From assembly GCA_038405435.1 (NCBI GenBank), contig JBBYHZ010000011.1: a stretch of DNA of 64,000 nt. One strand, 5' to 3'. This stretch comes from Dryocola clanedunensis_A. GTDB taxonomy: Bacteria; Pseudomonadota; Gammaproteobacteria; Enterobacterales; Enterobacteriaceae. The notes below the pieces were generated by a model. The model did not search any database. It was not told where the DNA came from and was given only the letters and a program-made list of their open reading frames with translations. Positions 18,724-27,883 of this stretch are shown one piece after another (positions within the stretch are counted from its first letter, which is position 1; every line of letters starts with the position of its first letter). Made by a program: the position numbers and the translations under genes.

Positions 18724-19116
18724 TTACCACTTTTTATTCAGCGCGCGGTCGATGCTGTACGCACCCGGGCCGAAGACCGCCAGCAGCAGGTAGCCGCCCG
18801 CAATGGTGAAGTTCTTCATAAACATAATGGAGTTCGGGCCCTGAGCGAAATCGCTGTGGAACAGGAACGCCGTCAGCAGGGTGAAGATCGCGGTGATCAG
18901 CGCCGTGGTGCGGGTCAGGAAACCGAACAGAATCGCCAGGCCGCCGCCGAATTCAAGCAAAATGGTCAGCGGCAGCAGGAAGCCCGGAACGCCCATGGAT
19001 TCCATGTACTGCTGGGTGCCAGCGTAGCCCGTAATTTTTCCCCAGCCCGCCACGATGAACAGAACCGGCATCAGGATACGCGCTAACAGAACACCAGCTT
19101 CATCTAATTTTTTCAT
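18724..19116 (-). CDS. yqjF: YqjF, DoxX-family inner-membrane protein
   Basis: 130 residues from MKKLDEAGVL, the E. coli length. The DoxX/SURF4 type has four membrane segments and the motif FIVAGWGKITGY near the N-terminus. E. coli yqjF is induced by YhaJ in response to dinitrotoluene breakdown products, and its promoter is used in biosensors. The gene stands alone between terminators. Confidence 0.93.
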   Translation of the reverse strand: MKKLDEAGVLLARILMPVLFIVAGWGKITGYAGTQQYMESMGVPGFLLPLTILLEFGGGLAILFGFLTRTTALITAIFTLLTAFLFHSDFAQGPNSIMFMKNFTIAGGYLLLAVFGPGAYSIDRALNKKW

Positions 19117-19293
19117 TTTACTCTCCAACGTTTTTTATTCGGGTGCTATCGGCCCGGTGATTTATGTCTTAGCTATTTCCGGGGGTTACCGGCGGTCGCT
19201 GTCGATGGAGAGGATAATAGACGGGGCGAAAAAAGATTGTTAGCAAGGAATACTGTCATTGTTCTTCAAATATATTGAGTAAGGATGACAGGT

Positions 19294-19320
19294 AAAAAAA
19301 TACCGCTCCGAAGAGCGGTA
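19294..19320 (-). terminator. Terminator after yqjK with UUCG tetraloop
   Basis: On the minus strand, stem TACCGCTC / GAGCGGTA (eight pairs) closes a TTCG tetraloop and is followed by seven T residues. It ends the yqjCDEK unit. Confidence 0.92.
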
Positions 19321-19323
19321 CGT

Positions 19324-19617
19324 TCAGTGATGGGTTTGCTGCTGAACCGTATTGCGGATCAGCCGCCAGGCGCTCCAGGCACCGAAGCCGCGTCTGCCCC
19401 AGCGCATCAGGAAGCTCGGGTGTCGAACGCTCCAGATGGCCATCACGCTGCTGGCGATGATGGCATAGCTGCGCAGGCTCATGATGGTCAGCCAGCCGCG
19501 ATCGTAAGCGCCGGTCGCCTCCAGCCAGTCGCGTTTGCCCGCGCTCATATCCAGCCTCTGCTGCTGAATGCGGCTCAGCAGCAGCGCCTTACGCTTGTCA
19601 CGTTCGCGATCGCTCAT
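19324..19617 (-). CDS. yqjK: YqjK-like small protein
   Basis: 97 residues. Basic, amphipathic N-terminus (SDRERDKRKALLLSRIQQQR), then one hydrophobic stretch around residues 48-62. Four-base overlap with yqjE. The family is found only with yqjDE. Function unknown, probably membrane-associated. Confidence 0.88.
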   Translation of the reverse strand: MSDRERDKRKALLLSRIQQQRLDMSAGKRDWLEATGAYDRGWLTIMSLRSYAIIASSVMAIWSVRHPSFLMRWGRRGFGAWSAWRLIRNTVQQQTHH

Positions 19618-20012
19618 GACTTATCGTCCTCAAGCAGTTCACGGTCGTTCTCAAGCTCGCGGCGCGTATGGCGCAGCAGGGTTGACTGGCGGGACTTGTG
19701 CAACGTCCAGACGCCGCCTATCAGCGCCAGAGCCAGCAGCACAACGGTGGTCGCGATCATAGCGTTCAGACGATACTGCGGATCAACGGCCCAGATAACC
19801 AGCACCATCAGACTCATCAGCCCAAAGGCGGCAAACAGCATGGTTAAGCCAAGCATCAGCAGCAGCTGAACGAGATGGGCTTTCTCCTCTTCAAGTTCCA
19901 CGACTGCCAGACGAACGCGTGTTTCCACCATCCCCACGAGGATGGTGACCAGACGCTGACCGATACCGAGGACGCCTTTACCCGGCCCTTGAGGTTGACG
20001 AGATTCAGCCAT
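19614..20012 (-). CDS. yqjE: YqjE, inner-membrane protein
   Basis: 132 residues from MAESRQPQGP; the open frame extends to 20081 but would overlap yqjD. Two central membrane helices (about 48-100), a charged N-terminal region and a basic C-terminal tail. Phage holin superfamily III/Actinobacterial-type by family assignment. Cotranscribed with yqjD (2-base gap) and yqjK (4-base overlap). Confidence 0.92.
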   Translation of the reverse strand: MAESRQPQGPGKGVLGIGQRLVTILVGMVETRVRLAVVELEEEKAHLVQLLLMLGLTMLFAAFGLMSLMVLVIWAVDPQYRLNAMIATTVVLLALALIGGVWTLHKSRQSTLLRHTRRELENDRELLEDDKS

Positions 20013-20014
20013 AA

Positions 20015-20320
20015 TTAGCGTCGCGTCATCAGAACGCCCAGCACGACGCCAATCGCCGCACCAATACCTACGCCAGTCCATGGATTTTCACGCACGTAGT
20101 CGTCAGCTTTTGCCGCCGCTTCACGCGTTTGTTTTGCAATCACATCGCTGGTGTCGCCCAGGCGGGAACGGCTCTCTTTAAGCGCTTTCTCTGCCTTACC
20201 GCGAAGCTTTTCCAGTTCCGATTTGGATTTGTCCGACGATGCGCTAAGCACCTCTTCGAGCGTATCTGCCAGGGATTTCAACTCAGCGCGCAAATGTTCT
20301 GATGTAGTATCTTTTGACAT
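20015..20320 (-). CDS. yqjD: YqjD, DUF883 ribosome-associated membrane protein
   Basis: 101 residues. Mostly coiled-coil helix (residues 1-75), then a single C-terminal membrane segment (about 80-98, GVGIGAAIGVVLGVLM) ending in RR. In E. coli YqjD is tail-anchored in the inner membrane, binds 70S ribosomes in stationary phase and is controlled by RpoS. It belongs to the ElaB/YgaM group. Confidence 0.94.
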   Translation of the reverse strand: MSKDTTSEHLRAELKSLADTLEEVLSASSDKSKSELEKLRGKAEKALKESRSRLGDTSDVIAKQTREAAAKADDYVRENPWTGVGIGAAIGVVLGVLMTRR

Positions 20321-20356
20321 GGTTCTCTCCAGGTGTTTGAGGTTGGTCCTTCGATG

Positions 20357-20725
20357 CTAGTAATCGCGAGCTTCGAGATCTTTTAGTTCATGTTCAGCTT
20401 CAGACAGTTTTTCTTCACGTTTGGTGATCTTGTCCGCGTCGCCTTTCTGGCGGGCTTCCTGAAGATCCGCTTTACGTTCAGCGATCTCTTCTTTCTGTTC
20501 GTCGATTTTCTTCTGGTGCTCGGCACGCAGGCTGCTGTCGGTACAGTTCGCGCGAACTTCTTTCAGCGCTTTATTTAGCCCGTCGATACGGTGCTGGTTC
20601 TGATGCTTTTCCGCATAGCCAATTTCACGCTGAATATCCGCCTCTTTTTCGCTGCATAAAGAAGCAGCATGAGTGGCGGACGTCAGGGATAACAGAGCAA
20701 TAGCCAGTACGGTACGATAATTCAT
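20357..20725 (-). CDS. yqjC: YqjC, periplasmic DUF1090 protein
   Basis: 122 residues from MNYRTVLAIA. Signal peptide (1-21, cleavage after THA). The mature part is almost entirely charged coiled coil (about 30-120) with two cysteines. DUF1090; function unknown. First gene of yqjCDEK. The 169-base gap upstream holds a long inverted repeat. Confidence 0.92.
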   Translation of the reverse strand: MNYRTVLAIALLSLTSATHAASLCSEKEADIQREIGYAEKHQNQHRIDGLNKALKEVRANCTDSSLRAEHQKKIDEQKEEIAERKADLQEARQKGDADKITKREEKLSEAEHELKDLEARDY

Positions 20726-20833
20726 GGTTGTGACCTTCCATTGTGAAAGCGGGCATGTCCGCAAAGCAGCGGTTGCCAAGTCCAAAAATGCTGATTAAAG
20801 ACGCTGATTTGGCGCGATTAAATCAAACTTAAG

Positions 20834-20873
20834 CATAGTCAAAAAGCGGATAAAAACCCAATTTTTGACTATG
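20834..20873. repeat. Twelve-base inverted repeat between mzrA and yqjC
   Basis: Arms CATAGTCAAAAA (20834-20845) and TTTTTGACTATG (20862-20873), perfect, with a 16-base spacer. It lies between the mzrA stop and the yqjC start on the minus strand. It could be a weak terminator of yqjA-mzrA or an operator for yqjC. It lacks the GC stem of a normal terminator. Confidence 0.6.
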
Positions 20874-20894
20874 AATTAAGAATATTCAACCGCT

Positions 20895-21272
20895 TCAGCC
20901 GATGCGGTCGCCGTGATTGCGCAGGCGGGAGAGCCAGTTGCTGGCGCTGTCATTATCTTCCTGCTGGGCAATAACATAGCCATGGGGCAGCGTCTTATAG
21001 AGCACTGCTTTAGCGGCTTCGCTTTGCGCGCTGGAATCAAACTTAATCAGCAGCGAGTTGTTTTCCGGGGTGATGCTTTTAAAGCGGATGCCGTTAGCAT
21101 CCAGGTGATGCCAGACAGAAAAACCGTCGGGCATGCTGATACCCTGCTGGTTCGTGCTGATTTGCAGGGTGGATTCCGTTCGCTGCATGCCGGACCACAC
21201 GAGCAGCGCGCTCGCGAATAGCCCGGCGATCAGTAACGCCGCCCGCAGGCGACGCAGTAATTCTGGTTTCAT
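20895..21272 (-). CDS. mzrA: MzrA, EnvZ/OmpR modulator
   Basis: 125 residues from MKPELLRRLR. One N-terminal membrane segment (about 9-27), then a periplasmic domain with the conserved DGFSVWHHLDANGI and FKSITPENNSLL stretches. MzrA binds EnvZ and links the CpxA/CpxR and EnvZ/OmpR systems in E. coli. It starts ten bases after yqjA ends, the same operon as in E. coli. Confidence 0.93.
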   Translation of the reverse strand: MKPELLRRLRAALLIAGLFASALLVWSGMQRTESTLQISTNQQGISMPDGFSVWHHLDANGIRFKSITPENNSLLIKFDSSAQSEAAKAVLYKTLPHGYVIAQQEDNDSASNWLSRLRNHGDRIG

Positions 21273-21282
21273 CGTTATCCCT

Positions 21283-21945
21283 CTAACCGCGGTTACCGTA
21301 TTTCTTACGCCAGAGCACAATTAACGAACCGATCAGGCCAAACACCAGCAGCACGACGGGCAGCAGCATCAGGCAGGACATCAATGCATCTTCATATTTC
21401 AGGAATACCGGCGTTTTACCCAGCAGGTAGCCCAGGGAGGTGAGAATTAACACCCACAGCAGTCCGCTCATCCAGTTAAAGAACTGGAAGCGGGCATTAC
21501 TCAGACCCGAAATTCCGGCAATAGTTGGTAACAAAGTGCGAACGAACGCAATAAATCTGCCGATTAACAGGGCGGAGAGGCCGTGCTTATGGAAAAGGTT
21601 GTGCGCCCGCTGGTGATAGTGGGCGGGCAGATGCGAAAGCCAGTTCTGCACGATACGCGTATTACCCAGCCAGCGGCCCTGGATATAGCTCAGCCAGCAG
21701 CCGAGGCTGGCGGCGGTAGTCAGTAATAAAACGGTTTGCGGAAAGCCCATTGCCCCTTTGGCAATCAGGACGCCAACCAGCACCAGCAGGCTGTCGCCCG
21801 GCAGGAAAGCGGCGGGCAGTAAACCATTTTCAAGAAAGAGGATCATGAACAGGACAAAATAGAGCATGCCAATCATCCCGGGATTGGCGAGCGTTTCGAA
21901 ATCCTGGCTCCACAGAGCGTTAAGCAGTTGGGTCAAAAGTTCCAT
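21283..21945 (-). CDS. yqjA: YqjA, DedA-family membrane protein
   Basis: 220 residues, the E. coli length. DedA/SNARE-associated domain with the motif FLPGDSLLVLVG and the conserved arginines after GRFIAFVRTLLP (about 130-145). The E. coli protein supports alkaline-pH growth and proton-dependent transport; the family is linked to undecaprenyl phosphate or phospholipid flipping. Confidence 0.94.
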   Translation of the reverse strand: MELLTQLLNALWSQDFETLANPGMIGMLYFVLFMILFLENGLLPAAFLPGDSLLVLVGVLIAKGAMGFPQTVLLLTTAASLGCWLSYIQGRWLGNTRIVQNWLSHLPAHYHQRAHNLFHKHGLSALLIGRFIAFVRTLLPTIAGISGLSNARFQFFNWMSGLLWVLILTSLGYLLGKTPVFLKYEDALMSCLMLLPVVLLVFGLIGSLIVLWRKKYGNRG

Positions 21946-22274
21946 TCAGTGTTCCTGGCACATCGATTAAGGTCGCCGGTATGAATCGGGTCGGATAATA
22001 AAGCGGCGCTGGAGTTGATTTTATTTAGCCGCTTGCAAAACAGCCCGCTCAGTTCACTCGCCACCCCTCCTTGTGTGATCGAATTAACCGCTGGAAGACA
22101 AAGCGCTTCAGGGACTGTGAAATTGCATCTAATTGTAACAAAGCCACGGGTAAAGCGTCAGATAAATTGTGGTTTGTTGAGGATTGATTTTGCTTACCGG
22201 GGAGGGGGCTGGCGAGGGTATTTACAAACGCTGACACTATTGGTTGGTTTGCTTACCCCCGCGGGCAGAAATGA
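21946..22274 (-). promoter_or_regulatory. Intergenic region upstream of yqjA
   Basis: About 330 bases between exuR (its stop) and yqjA, both on the minus strand. It must hold the yqjA-mzrA promoter. The only structure seen is a ten-base direct repeat TTTGCTTACC (near 22188 and 22248). E. coli yqjA is CpxR-activated, but I found no convincing pair of GTAAA boxes. Confidence 0.35.
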
Positions 22275-23051
22275 CTATTTTTGACCGTTTGACGCGGTTT
22301 CCAGATGAACCACGGGGTTTTCCGCAAACAGGTAGCGGTCAGCGTTGAATTCGAAGTCGTCGCTGGTGGCGTTGAACAGCATCTGCTTGGTATTTTCCAG
22401 GTGCTGCCACATAGCAAGTTTTGCCCCGTGCGGGTCTTTGCGGATCAGCGCTTTAAGAATATTGTCGTGGTCGTCGCACCAGTTATCCACCGTGCGCATA
22501 TCAATGTGTTCATGAAGCTTCTGCCAGTATGGGTTATGAATACGCTGGCTCCACATTTTTTCCACGATAGCCGCCAGCGCGCTGTTCTGCGTGGCAAGGG
22601 CAACCTGAATATGAAAATGCAAATCCCACTCTGAATCCCGGAAGCTCATCTCTTTGCGGGCCATCTCCTGAATTTCCATCAGCTTCACAATATCCTGCTT
22701 GGTCACCTGAGTGGCGGCAAATTCAGCAATATTGCTTTCGATAAGCTGGCGCGCCTGCAGCAGCTCAAAAGGCCCAAAGCTGGCAAATTCAACACGTTCA
22801 TCGGGGATATTGGTATGTTTGGCCTGGCTGGAAATAACGTGAATGCCGGAGCCTTTACGCACTTCGACGTAGCCTTCCACTTCCAGCATGATTATCGCTT
22901 CGCGCACCACCGTGCGGCTGACGTTCTTTTCCTCAGCGATAAAGCGTTCGGCGGGGAGTTTTTCACCCACGTGATAGACGCCGCTTTCAATGCGGTGTTT
23001 TAGCTCAGCGGCCAGCTGCTGATACAGGCGGCGGGGTTCCATGACTTCCAT
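22275..23051 (-). CDS. exuR: ExuR, hexuronate regulon repressor
   Basis: 258 residues, identical in length to E. coli ExuR. GntR/FadR-type repressor: N-terminal winged helix (about 7-75, with LPAERFIAEEKNVSRTVVREAI) and an all-helical FCD effector domain. It represses exuT, uxaCA and its own gene, and galacturonate or glucuronate relieves it. Downstream of exuT on the same strand, behind a hairpin, as in E. coli. Confidence 0.96.
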   Translation of the reverse strand: MEVMEPRRLYQQLAAELKHRIESGVYHVGEKLPAERFIAEEKNVSRTVVREAIIMLEVEGYVEVRKGSGIHVISSQAKHTNIPDERVEFASFGPFELLQARQLIESNIAEFAATQVTKQDIVKLMEIQEMARKEMSFRDSEWDLHFHIQVALATQNSALAAIVEKMWSQRIHNPYWQKLHEHIDMRTVDNWCDDHDNILKALIRKDPHGAKLAMWQHLENTKQMLFNATSDDFEFNADRYLFAENPVVHLETASNGQK

Positions 23052-23085
23052 TTAAGGCTCCGGGGGGATACGGCAAGTGACATGA

Positions 23086-23102
23086 TTTGTTATACCACTT
23101 TT
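23086..23102 (-). promoter_or_regulatory. Candidate ExuR/UxuR operator upstream of exuR
   Basis: The stretch TTTGTTATACCACTTTT resembles the ExuR/UxuR operator core TTGGTATACCAA, with a central TATACCA. It lies about 35 bases upstream of the exuR start, fitting autoregulation. The match was judged by eye. Confidence 0.4.
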
Positions 23103-23142
23103 CTGATATTCGCTCTAGTTTGTCCCTGTGCTCAAAAATGCG

Positions 23143-23165
23143 AAAGCCGCCTTTCGGCGGCTTTT
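23143..23165 (-). terminator. Terminator after exuT
   Basis: Nine-pair GC-rich stem AAAGCCGCC (23143-23151) with GGCGGCTTT (23156-23164), four-base loop, extended by a further CTCAAAA/TTTTGAG pairing outside it. It separates exuT from exuR. Confidence 0.8.
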
Positions 23166-23182
23166 GAGAGAACGCTCAACAA

Positions 23183-24484
23183 TCACGACTGAGGAACGGC
23201 TGGCCCCGTTTTTGACGGCGTCTTAAGCTCGCTAATCGGCTGGTTCTTCAGCACGGTCCAGATAACCAGCGCGCCGAGCAGATCGAAGACGGCCAGAGCC
23301 GCGAACAGCGGGCTGAAGCCCAGCGTATCCGCCAGTGCGCCAACGACCAGCGCAAACAGCGTACTCGCGGTCCACGCTGCCATGCCTGTCAGACCGTTTG
23401 CCGTTGCCACTTCGTTACGGCCAAACACGTCAGAGGAAAGGGTAATCAGCGCGCCGGAAAGCGCCTGGTGAGCAAAGCCACCCACGCACAGCAGCGCGAT
23501 AGCCGCATACGGGCTGGTAAACAGGCCGATGGTGCCTGGACCAATCATCAGCACCGCGCCCATGGTGACCACCATCTTGCGGGAAACAATCAGGTTCACG
23601 CCGAACCAGCGCTGGAACAGCGGAGGCAGATAGCCGCCAAGAATACAGCCGAGATCGGCGAACAGCATTGGCATCCAGGCGAACATGGCGATGTGTTTTA
23701 AATCAAAGCCATACACCTTGAACATAAACAGCGGGATCCAGGCGTTGAAGGTCCCCCAGGCCGGTTCTGCCAGGAAGCGCGGCAGGGCAATGCCCCAGAA
23801 CTGGCGGTTCTGCACGATCTGCCAGGCGGACATCTTCTTGCTGTTGTTGGTCTGGTGATGGGCTTCCTGGCCGCCAATAATATATTCACGCTCTTCTTCG
23901 GTGAGTTTTTTCTGATCGCGCGGGTGCTTGTAGAAAATCAGCCACGCCATGGCCCAGGCGAAGCTCAGCACGCCGGAGATAATAAACGCCATCTGCCAGC
24001 TGTGCATCAGGATGGCCCAGACCACCAGCGGCGGCGCAACCATCGCACCGATGGACGAACCGACGTTAAAGTAGCCTACCGCGATGGAGCGCTCTTTCGC
24101 CGGGAACCATTCGCTGCTGGCTTTCAGACCCGCAGGGATCATGGCCGCTTCCGCAGCGCCTACCGCACCACGGGCGACGGCCAGGCCACCCCAGCTTCCT
24201 GCAAGCGCCGTCGCACCACAGAAGATCGCCCAGGCGATGGCGAAGAAGGCATAGCCAATTTTGGTGCCCAGGACGTCAAGCACGTAGCCCGCAACGGGCT
24301 GCATGATGGTATAGCAGGCCGAATAGGCCGCGATAATATAAGAATATTGCTGCGTCGAAATGTGCAGCTCCTGCATCAGAGTCGGTGCGGCAGCCGCCAC
24401 GGTATTACGAGTAAGATAGCCCAGCACCGTACCCAGCGTAACCAGTGCAATCATGTACCAGCGCAAGCCTTTAATCTTTCGCAT
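23183..24484 (-). CDS. exuT: ExuT, hexuronate transporter
   Basis: 433 residues from MRKIKGLRWY. An ATG four codons upstream (24496) is possible, but GAGG at the right distance favours this start. Major facilitator of the anion:cation symporter family with 12 membrane segments, taking up galacturonate and glucuronate with protons. Conserved stretches include DVLGTKIGYAFF and the motif GYFNVGSSIGAM. Divergent from uxaCA, under ExuR control. Confidence 0.96.
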   Translation of the reverse strand: MRKIKGLRWYMIALVTLGTVLGYLTRNTVAAAAPTLMQELHISTQQYSYIIAAYSACYTIMQPVAGYVLDVLGTKIGYAFFAIAWAIFCGATALAGSWGGLAVARGAVGAAEAAMIPAGLKASSEWFPAKERSIAVGYFNVGSSIGAMVAPPLVVWAILMHSWQMAFIISGVLSFAWAMAWLIFYKHPRDQKKLTEEEREYIIGGQEAHHQTNNSKKMSAWQIVQNRQFWGIALPRFLAEPAWGTFNAWIPLFMFKVYGFDLKHIAMFAWMPMLFADLGCILGGYLPPLFQRWFGVNLIVSRKMVVTMGAVLMIGPGTIGLFTSPYAAIALLCVGGFAHQALSGALITLSSDVFGRNEVATANGLTGMAAWTASTLFALVVGALADTLGFSPLFAALAVFDLLGALVIWTVLKNQPISELKTPSKTGPAVPQS

Positions 24485-24968
24485 TTCGATCCTCATCCCG
24501 TCTTTTTACAGCCCCGCGAGCGCGGCTGACGTCAGGCTCGTGCCTGAACGTGAGTCTTTTGAAGGGTTGCCTGCCGGGGGTATTACCCGGTAAGACCCGT
24601 ACCTTGCCATAAATTAAAAAGTGCCTTTGGCAAACCCGGTGTCCTTACCGTCGTGCGCGGCTTTGAATGCCAGCGTCTGAATCTGTCCGTGTTAAGAGGT
24701 ATTGCGACGGCTGCAAGATAACTTGTCATACAGCTTTAAAAGTTGAGTGACATCACAAAAGGGTTTTTTAGGCCTTTCAGGGCGGGAGCGGCTTTGGAGC
24801 CAGCGTTGACGCGGGTTTTGGGCTGATTTTATACAGAGTATTAACAATAAAAGTATGGTTTTTGTGATGAATCCCGCAAAAATCCGCTCCGTTCGCGCAA
24901 ATTGGTGTGATAACTTTGTCGTCATTATGCGCAAGCATCGAACTGCTATGAACTGAGGAATCCCTACC
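24485..24968. promoter_or_regulatory. Divergent exuT-uxaC control region
   Basis: About 480 bases between divergent exuT and uxaC. Candidate sites: an ExuR operator at 24899-24916 (a perfect left half AAATTGGT and a degenerate right half), a second weak operator-like stretch near 24720-24738, and a CRP-like site GTTGA-N6-TCACA at about 24742-24757. A CCGGG/CCCGG inverted repeat lies at 24574-24590 in the exuT leader. The promoters themselves were not resolved. Confidence 0.5.
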
Positions 24969-26378
24969 ATGACCCCGTTTATGACTGAAGATTTTCTTCT
25001 GGATACCGAATTCGCCCGCCGCCTGTATCATGACTACGCGAAAGATGAGCCAATTTTTGACTACCACTGCCATCTTCCGCCGCAGCAGGTTGCCGAGGAC
25101 TACCGTTTTAAAAACCTGTATGACATCTGGCTGAAAGGCGATCACTACAAATGGCGCGCCATGCGTACCAACGGCGTGGCCGAGCGCCTGTGTACCGGCG
25201 ATGCCAGCGACCGCGAAAAGTTTGATGCCTGGGCCGCCACCGTACCGCACTGTATCGGTAACCCGCTCTACCACTGGACCCACCTTGAGCTGCGCCGTCC
25301 GTTCGGCGTTACCGGCAAGCTGCTTTCCCCTGCCACCGCCGATGAGATCTGGAACGAGTGCAGCGACCTGCTGGCGCAGGATGCCTTCAGCGCGCGCGGC
25401 ATCATGAAGCAGATGAACGTGAAAATGGCGGGGACCACCGACGATCCGATCGACGATCTGCGCTACCACCGTCAGATCGCCGAAGACGGCTTCGACGTAA
25501 AAGTGCTGCCAAGCTGGCGCCCGGACAAAGCGTTTAACATCGAGCAGGCGACCTTTGCCGACTATATGAGCAGGCTGGCGGAAGTCTCCGACACCGATAT
25601 TCGTCGCTTCAGCGATCTGCTGACGGCGCTGAACAAACGTCTGGACCACTTTGCCGCCCACGGCTGTAAAGTATCCGACCACGCGCTGGACGTCGTGCTG
25701 TTTGCCGAAGCGGACGAAGCTACGCTGGACGGTATTCTGGCAAGCCGCCTGGCGGGCAACGAGCTGAGCGAGCACGAAGTCGCGCAGTTTAAAACCGCAG
25801 TTCTGGTCTGGCTGGGATCGCAGTACAGCCGCCGCGGCTGGGTGCAGCAGTACCACATCGGCGCGCTGCGCAATAACAACCAGCGCCAGTTCAGACTGCT
25901 GGGCGCGGATGTGGGCTTTGACTCCATCAACGACCGTCCGCTGGCGATCGAGCTTTCCCGCCTGCTGAGCAAGCAGAATGAAAACAACGAGCTGCCAAAA
26001 ACCATTCTTTACTGCCTGAACCCGCGCGATAACGAAGTGATCGGCACCATGGTCGGTAACTTCCAGGGCGAAGGGATGCCGGGCAAGATGCAGTTTGGCT
26101 CCGGCTGGTGGTTTAACGATCAGAAAGACGGCATGGAGCGCCAGATGACCCAGCTCGCGCAGCTCGGCCTGCTGAGCCGCTTTGTCGGCATGCTGACCGA
26201 CAGCCGCAGCTTCCTGTCTTACACCCGCCATGAATACTTCCGCCGCATCCTCTGCCAGATGATTGGCCGCTGGGTTGCTGCGGGTGAGGCACCGGCGGAC
26301 ATCCAGCTGCTGGGCGGCATGGTGAAAAACATCTGCTTTAACAACGCCAAAGAATACTTCGGCATTGAACTGAACTAG
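24969..26378 (+). CDS. uxaC: UxaC, uronate isomerase
   Basis: 469 residues. Converts glucuronate to fructuronate and galacturonate to tagaturonate, the first intracellular step of hexuronate use. Amidohydrolase fold; the metal-ligand motif FDYHCHLPP (about residues 30-38) is intact, as is the GTTDDP loop. It is followed after 17 bases by uxaA. uxaB is not in the window. Confidence 0.97.
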   Translation: MTPFMTEDFLLDTEFARRLYHDYAKDEPIFDYHCHLPPQQVAEDYRFKNLYDIWLKGDHYKWRAMRTNGVAERLCTGDASDREKFDAWAATVPHCIGNPLYHWTHLELRRPFGVTGKLLSPATADEIWNECSDLLAQDAFSARGIMKQMNVKMAGTTDDPIDDLRYHRQIAEDGFDVKVLPSWRPDKAFNIEQATFADYMSRLAEVSDTDIRRFSDLLTALNKRLDHFAAHGCKVSDHALDVVLFAEADEATLDGILASRLAGNELSEHEVAQFKTAVLVWLGSQYSRRGWVQQYHIGALRNNNQRQFRLLGADVGFDSINDRPLAIELSRLLSKQNENNELPKTILYCLNPRDNEVIGTMVGNFQGEGMPGKMQFGSGWWFNDQKDGMERQMTQLAQLGLLSRFVGMLTDSRSFLSYTRHEYFRRILCQMIGRWVAAGEAPADIQLLGGMVKNICFNNAKEYFGIELN

Positions 26379-26395
26379 TCGGGACCGAGGCTGAT

Positions 26396-27883
26396 ATGCA
26401 ATACATCAAGATCCATGCGCAGGACAACGTCGCCGTCGCGTTAGTGGACCTGGCAGAAGGCGAAGTGATTGCCGTTGAGGGCGCGGAAATTACCCTGCGC
26501 CAGCCGGTCGCGCGCGGCCATAAGTTTGCGCTGGGGGCCATAGCCCAGGGCGAGAACGTGATTAAATATGGCCTGCCGATTGGTCATGCGCTGGCGGCCA
26601 TTGAAGCGGGCGAGCATATTCATTCCCACAATGCGCGCACCAACCTCAGCGATCTGGATGAATATCGCTATCAGCCTGACGTGCTGGAACTTGCGGAGCA
26701 GGCCGCAGATCGTGACGTAAATATTTACCGCCGTGCCGACGGCGCGGTCGGGGTGCGTAACGAGCTGTGGATCCTGCCGACGGTCGGCTGCGTGAACGGC
26801 ATTGCGCGGCAGATCCAGAATCGCTTCCTGAAGCAGAACAACGACGCGGAAGATATCGACGGCGTGTTCCTGTTCAGCCACCCGTTCGGCTGTTCCCAGC
26901 TGGGGGAAGACCACATCAACACCCGCACCATGCTGCAAAACATGGTGCATCACCCGAACGCGGGCGCGGTGCTGGTTATCGGCCTGGGCTGTGAAAACAA
27001 CCAGGTGAACGCCTTCCGCGAAACGCTGGGGGAATACGACTCCGGGCGCGTGCGCTTTATGATCTGCCAGCAGCAGGACGATGAGGTGGAAGCAGGGCTT
27101 GAGCAGCTGCAGGAGCTGTACGAAGCAATGCGTCACGACAGGCGCGAGGCGGGCAAGCTCAGCGAACTGAAGTTCGGTCTGGAGTGCGGCGGCTCTGACG
27201 GTCTGTCCGGCATCACTGCCAACCCAATGCTCGGGCGCTTCTCGGACTATATGGTGGCGAACGGCGGCACCACGGTGCTGACGGAAGTGCCGGAAATGTT
27301 CGGCGCCGAACGCATCCTGATGAGCCACTGCCGCGACGAAGCAACCTTTGATAAAACCGTCGCCATGGTTAACGACTTTAAACAGTACTTTATTGCCCAC
27401 AACCAGCCGATTTACGAAAACCCGTCGCCGGGTAACAAAGCTGGCGGCATCACCACGCTCGAAGAGAAATCCCTCGGCTGCACCCAAAAGGCGGGCGAGA
27501 GCGAAGTGGTGGACGTGCTGCGCTACGGCGAACGGCTGAAAACGCCGGGCCTGAACCTGCTGAGCGCGCCGGGCAACGATGCGGTAGCGACCAGCGCGCT
27601 GGCCGGGGCGGGATGCCATATGGTGCTGTTCAGCACCGGACGCGGCACGCCGTACGGCGGCTTTGTGCCAACCGTGAAAATCGCCACTAACAGCGAGCTG
27701 GCGGCGAAAAAACCGCACTGGATTGATTTTGACGCGGGGCAGTTACTACACGGCAGCGACATGCCGACCCTGCTTAATCAGTTCATCGACCGTATCGTTG
27801 ACATCGCCAACGGCAAAAAAACCTGTAATGAACGCAACGACTTCCGTGAACTTGCTATCTTTAAAAGCGGAGTAACATTGTAA
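26396..27883 (+). CDS. uxaA: UxaA, altronate dehydratase
   Basis: 495 residues, the full length. Dehydrates D-altronate to 2-keto-3-deoxygluconate. N-terminal SAF domain (about 1-90) and C-terminal UxaA catalytic domain with conserved cysteines, for example in FGCSQLGEDH, GLGCENNQ and LECGGSDGLSG. Second gene of uxaCA. Confidence 0.97.
   Translation: MQYIKIHAQDNVAVALVDLAEGEVIAVEGAEITLRQPVARGHKFALGAIAQGENVIKYGLPIGHALAAIEAGEHIHSHNARTNLSDLDEYRYQPDVLELAEQAADRDVNIYRRADGAVGVRNELWILPTVGCVNGIARQIQNRFLKQNNDAEDIDGVFLFSHPFGCSQLGEDHINTRTMLQNMVHHPNAGAVLVIGLGCENNQVNAFRETLGEYDSGRVRFMICQQQDDEVEAGLEQLQELYEAMRHDRREAGKLSELKFGLECGGSDGLSGITANPMLGRFSDYMVANGGTTVLTEVPEMFGAERILMSHCRDEATFDKTVAMVNDFKQYFIAHNQPIYENPSPGNKAGGITTLEEKSLGCTQKAGESEVVDVLRYGERLKTPGLNLLSAPGNDAVATSALAGAGCHMVLFSTGRGTPYGGFVPTVKIATNSELAAKKPHWIDFDAGQLLHGSDMPTLLNQFIDRIVDIANGKKTCNERNDFRELAIFKSGVTL

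Noticed and set aside
22147..22235. CpxR boxes upstream of yqjA
   Set aside because: Single GTAAA/TTTAC words occur, but no pair at the five-base spacing of the consensus.
24777..26231. Long open frame (484 codons) antisense to uxaC
   Set aside because: It is a shadow of the GC-rich codon use of uxaC. Composition is His/Gln/Val-rich, there is no ribosome site, and uxaC is certain.
26441..27718. Long open frame (425 codons) antisense to uxaA
   Set aside because: Shadow of uxaA, with Arg/His/Ala-rich nonsense composition.
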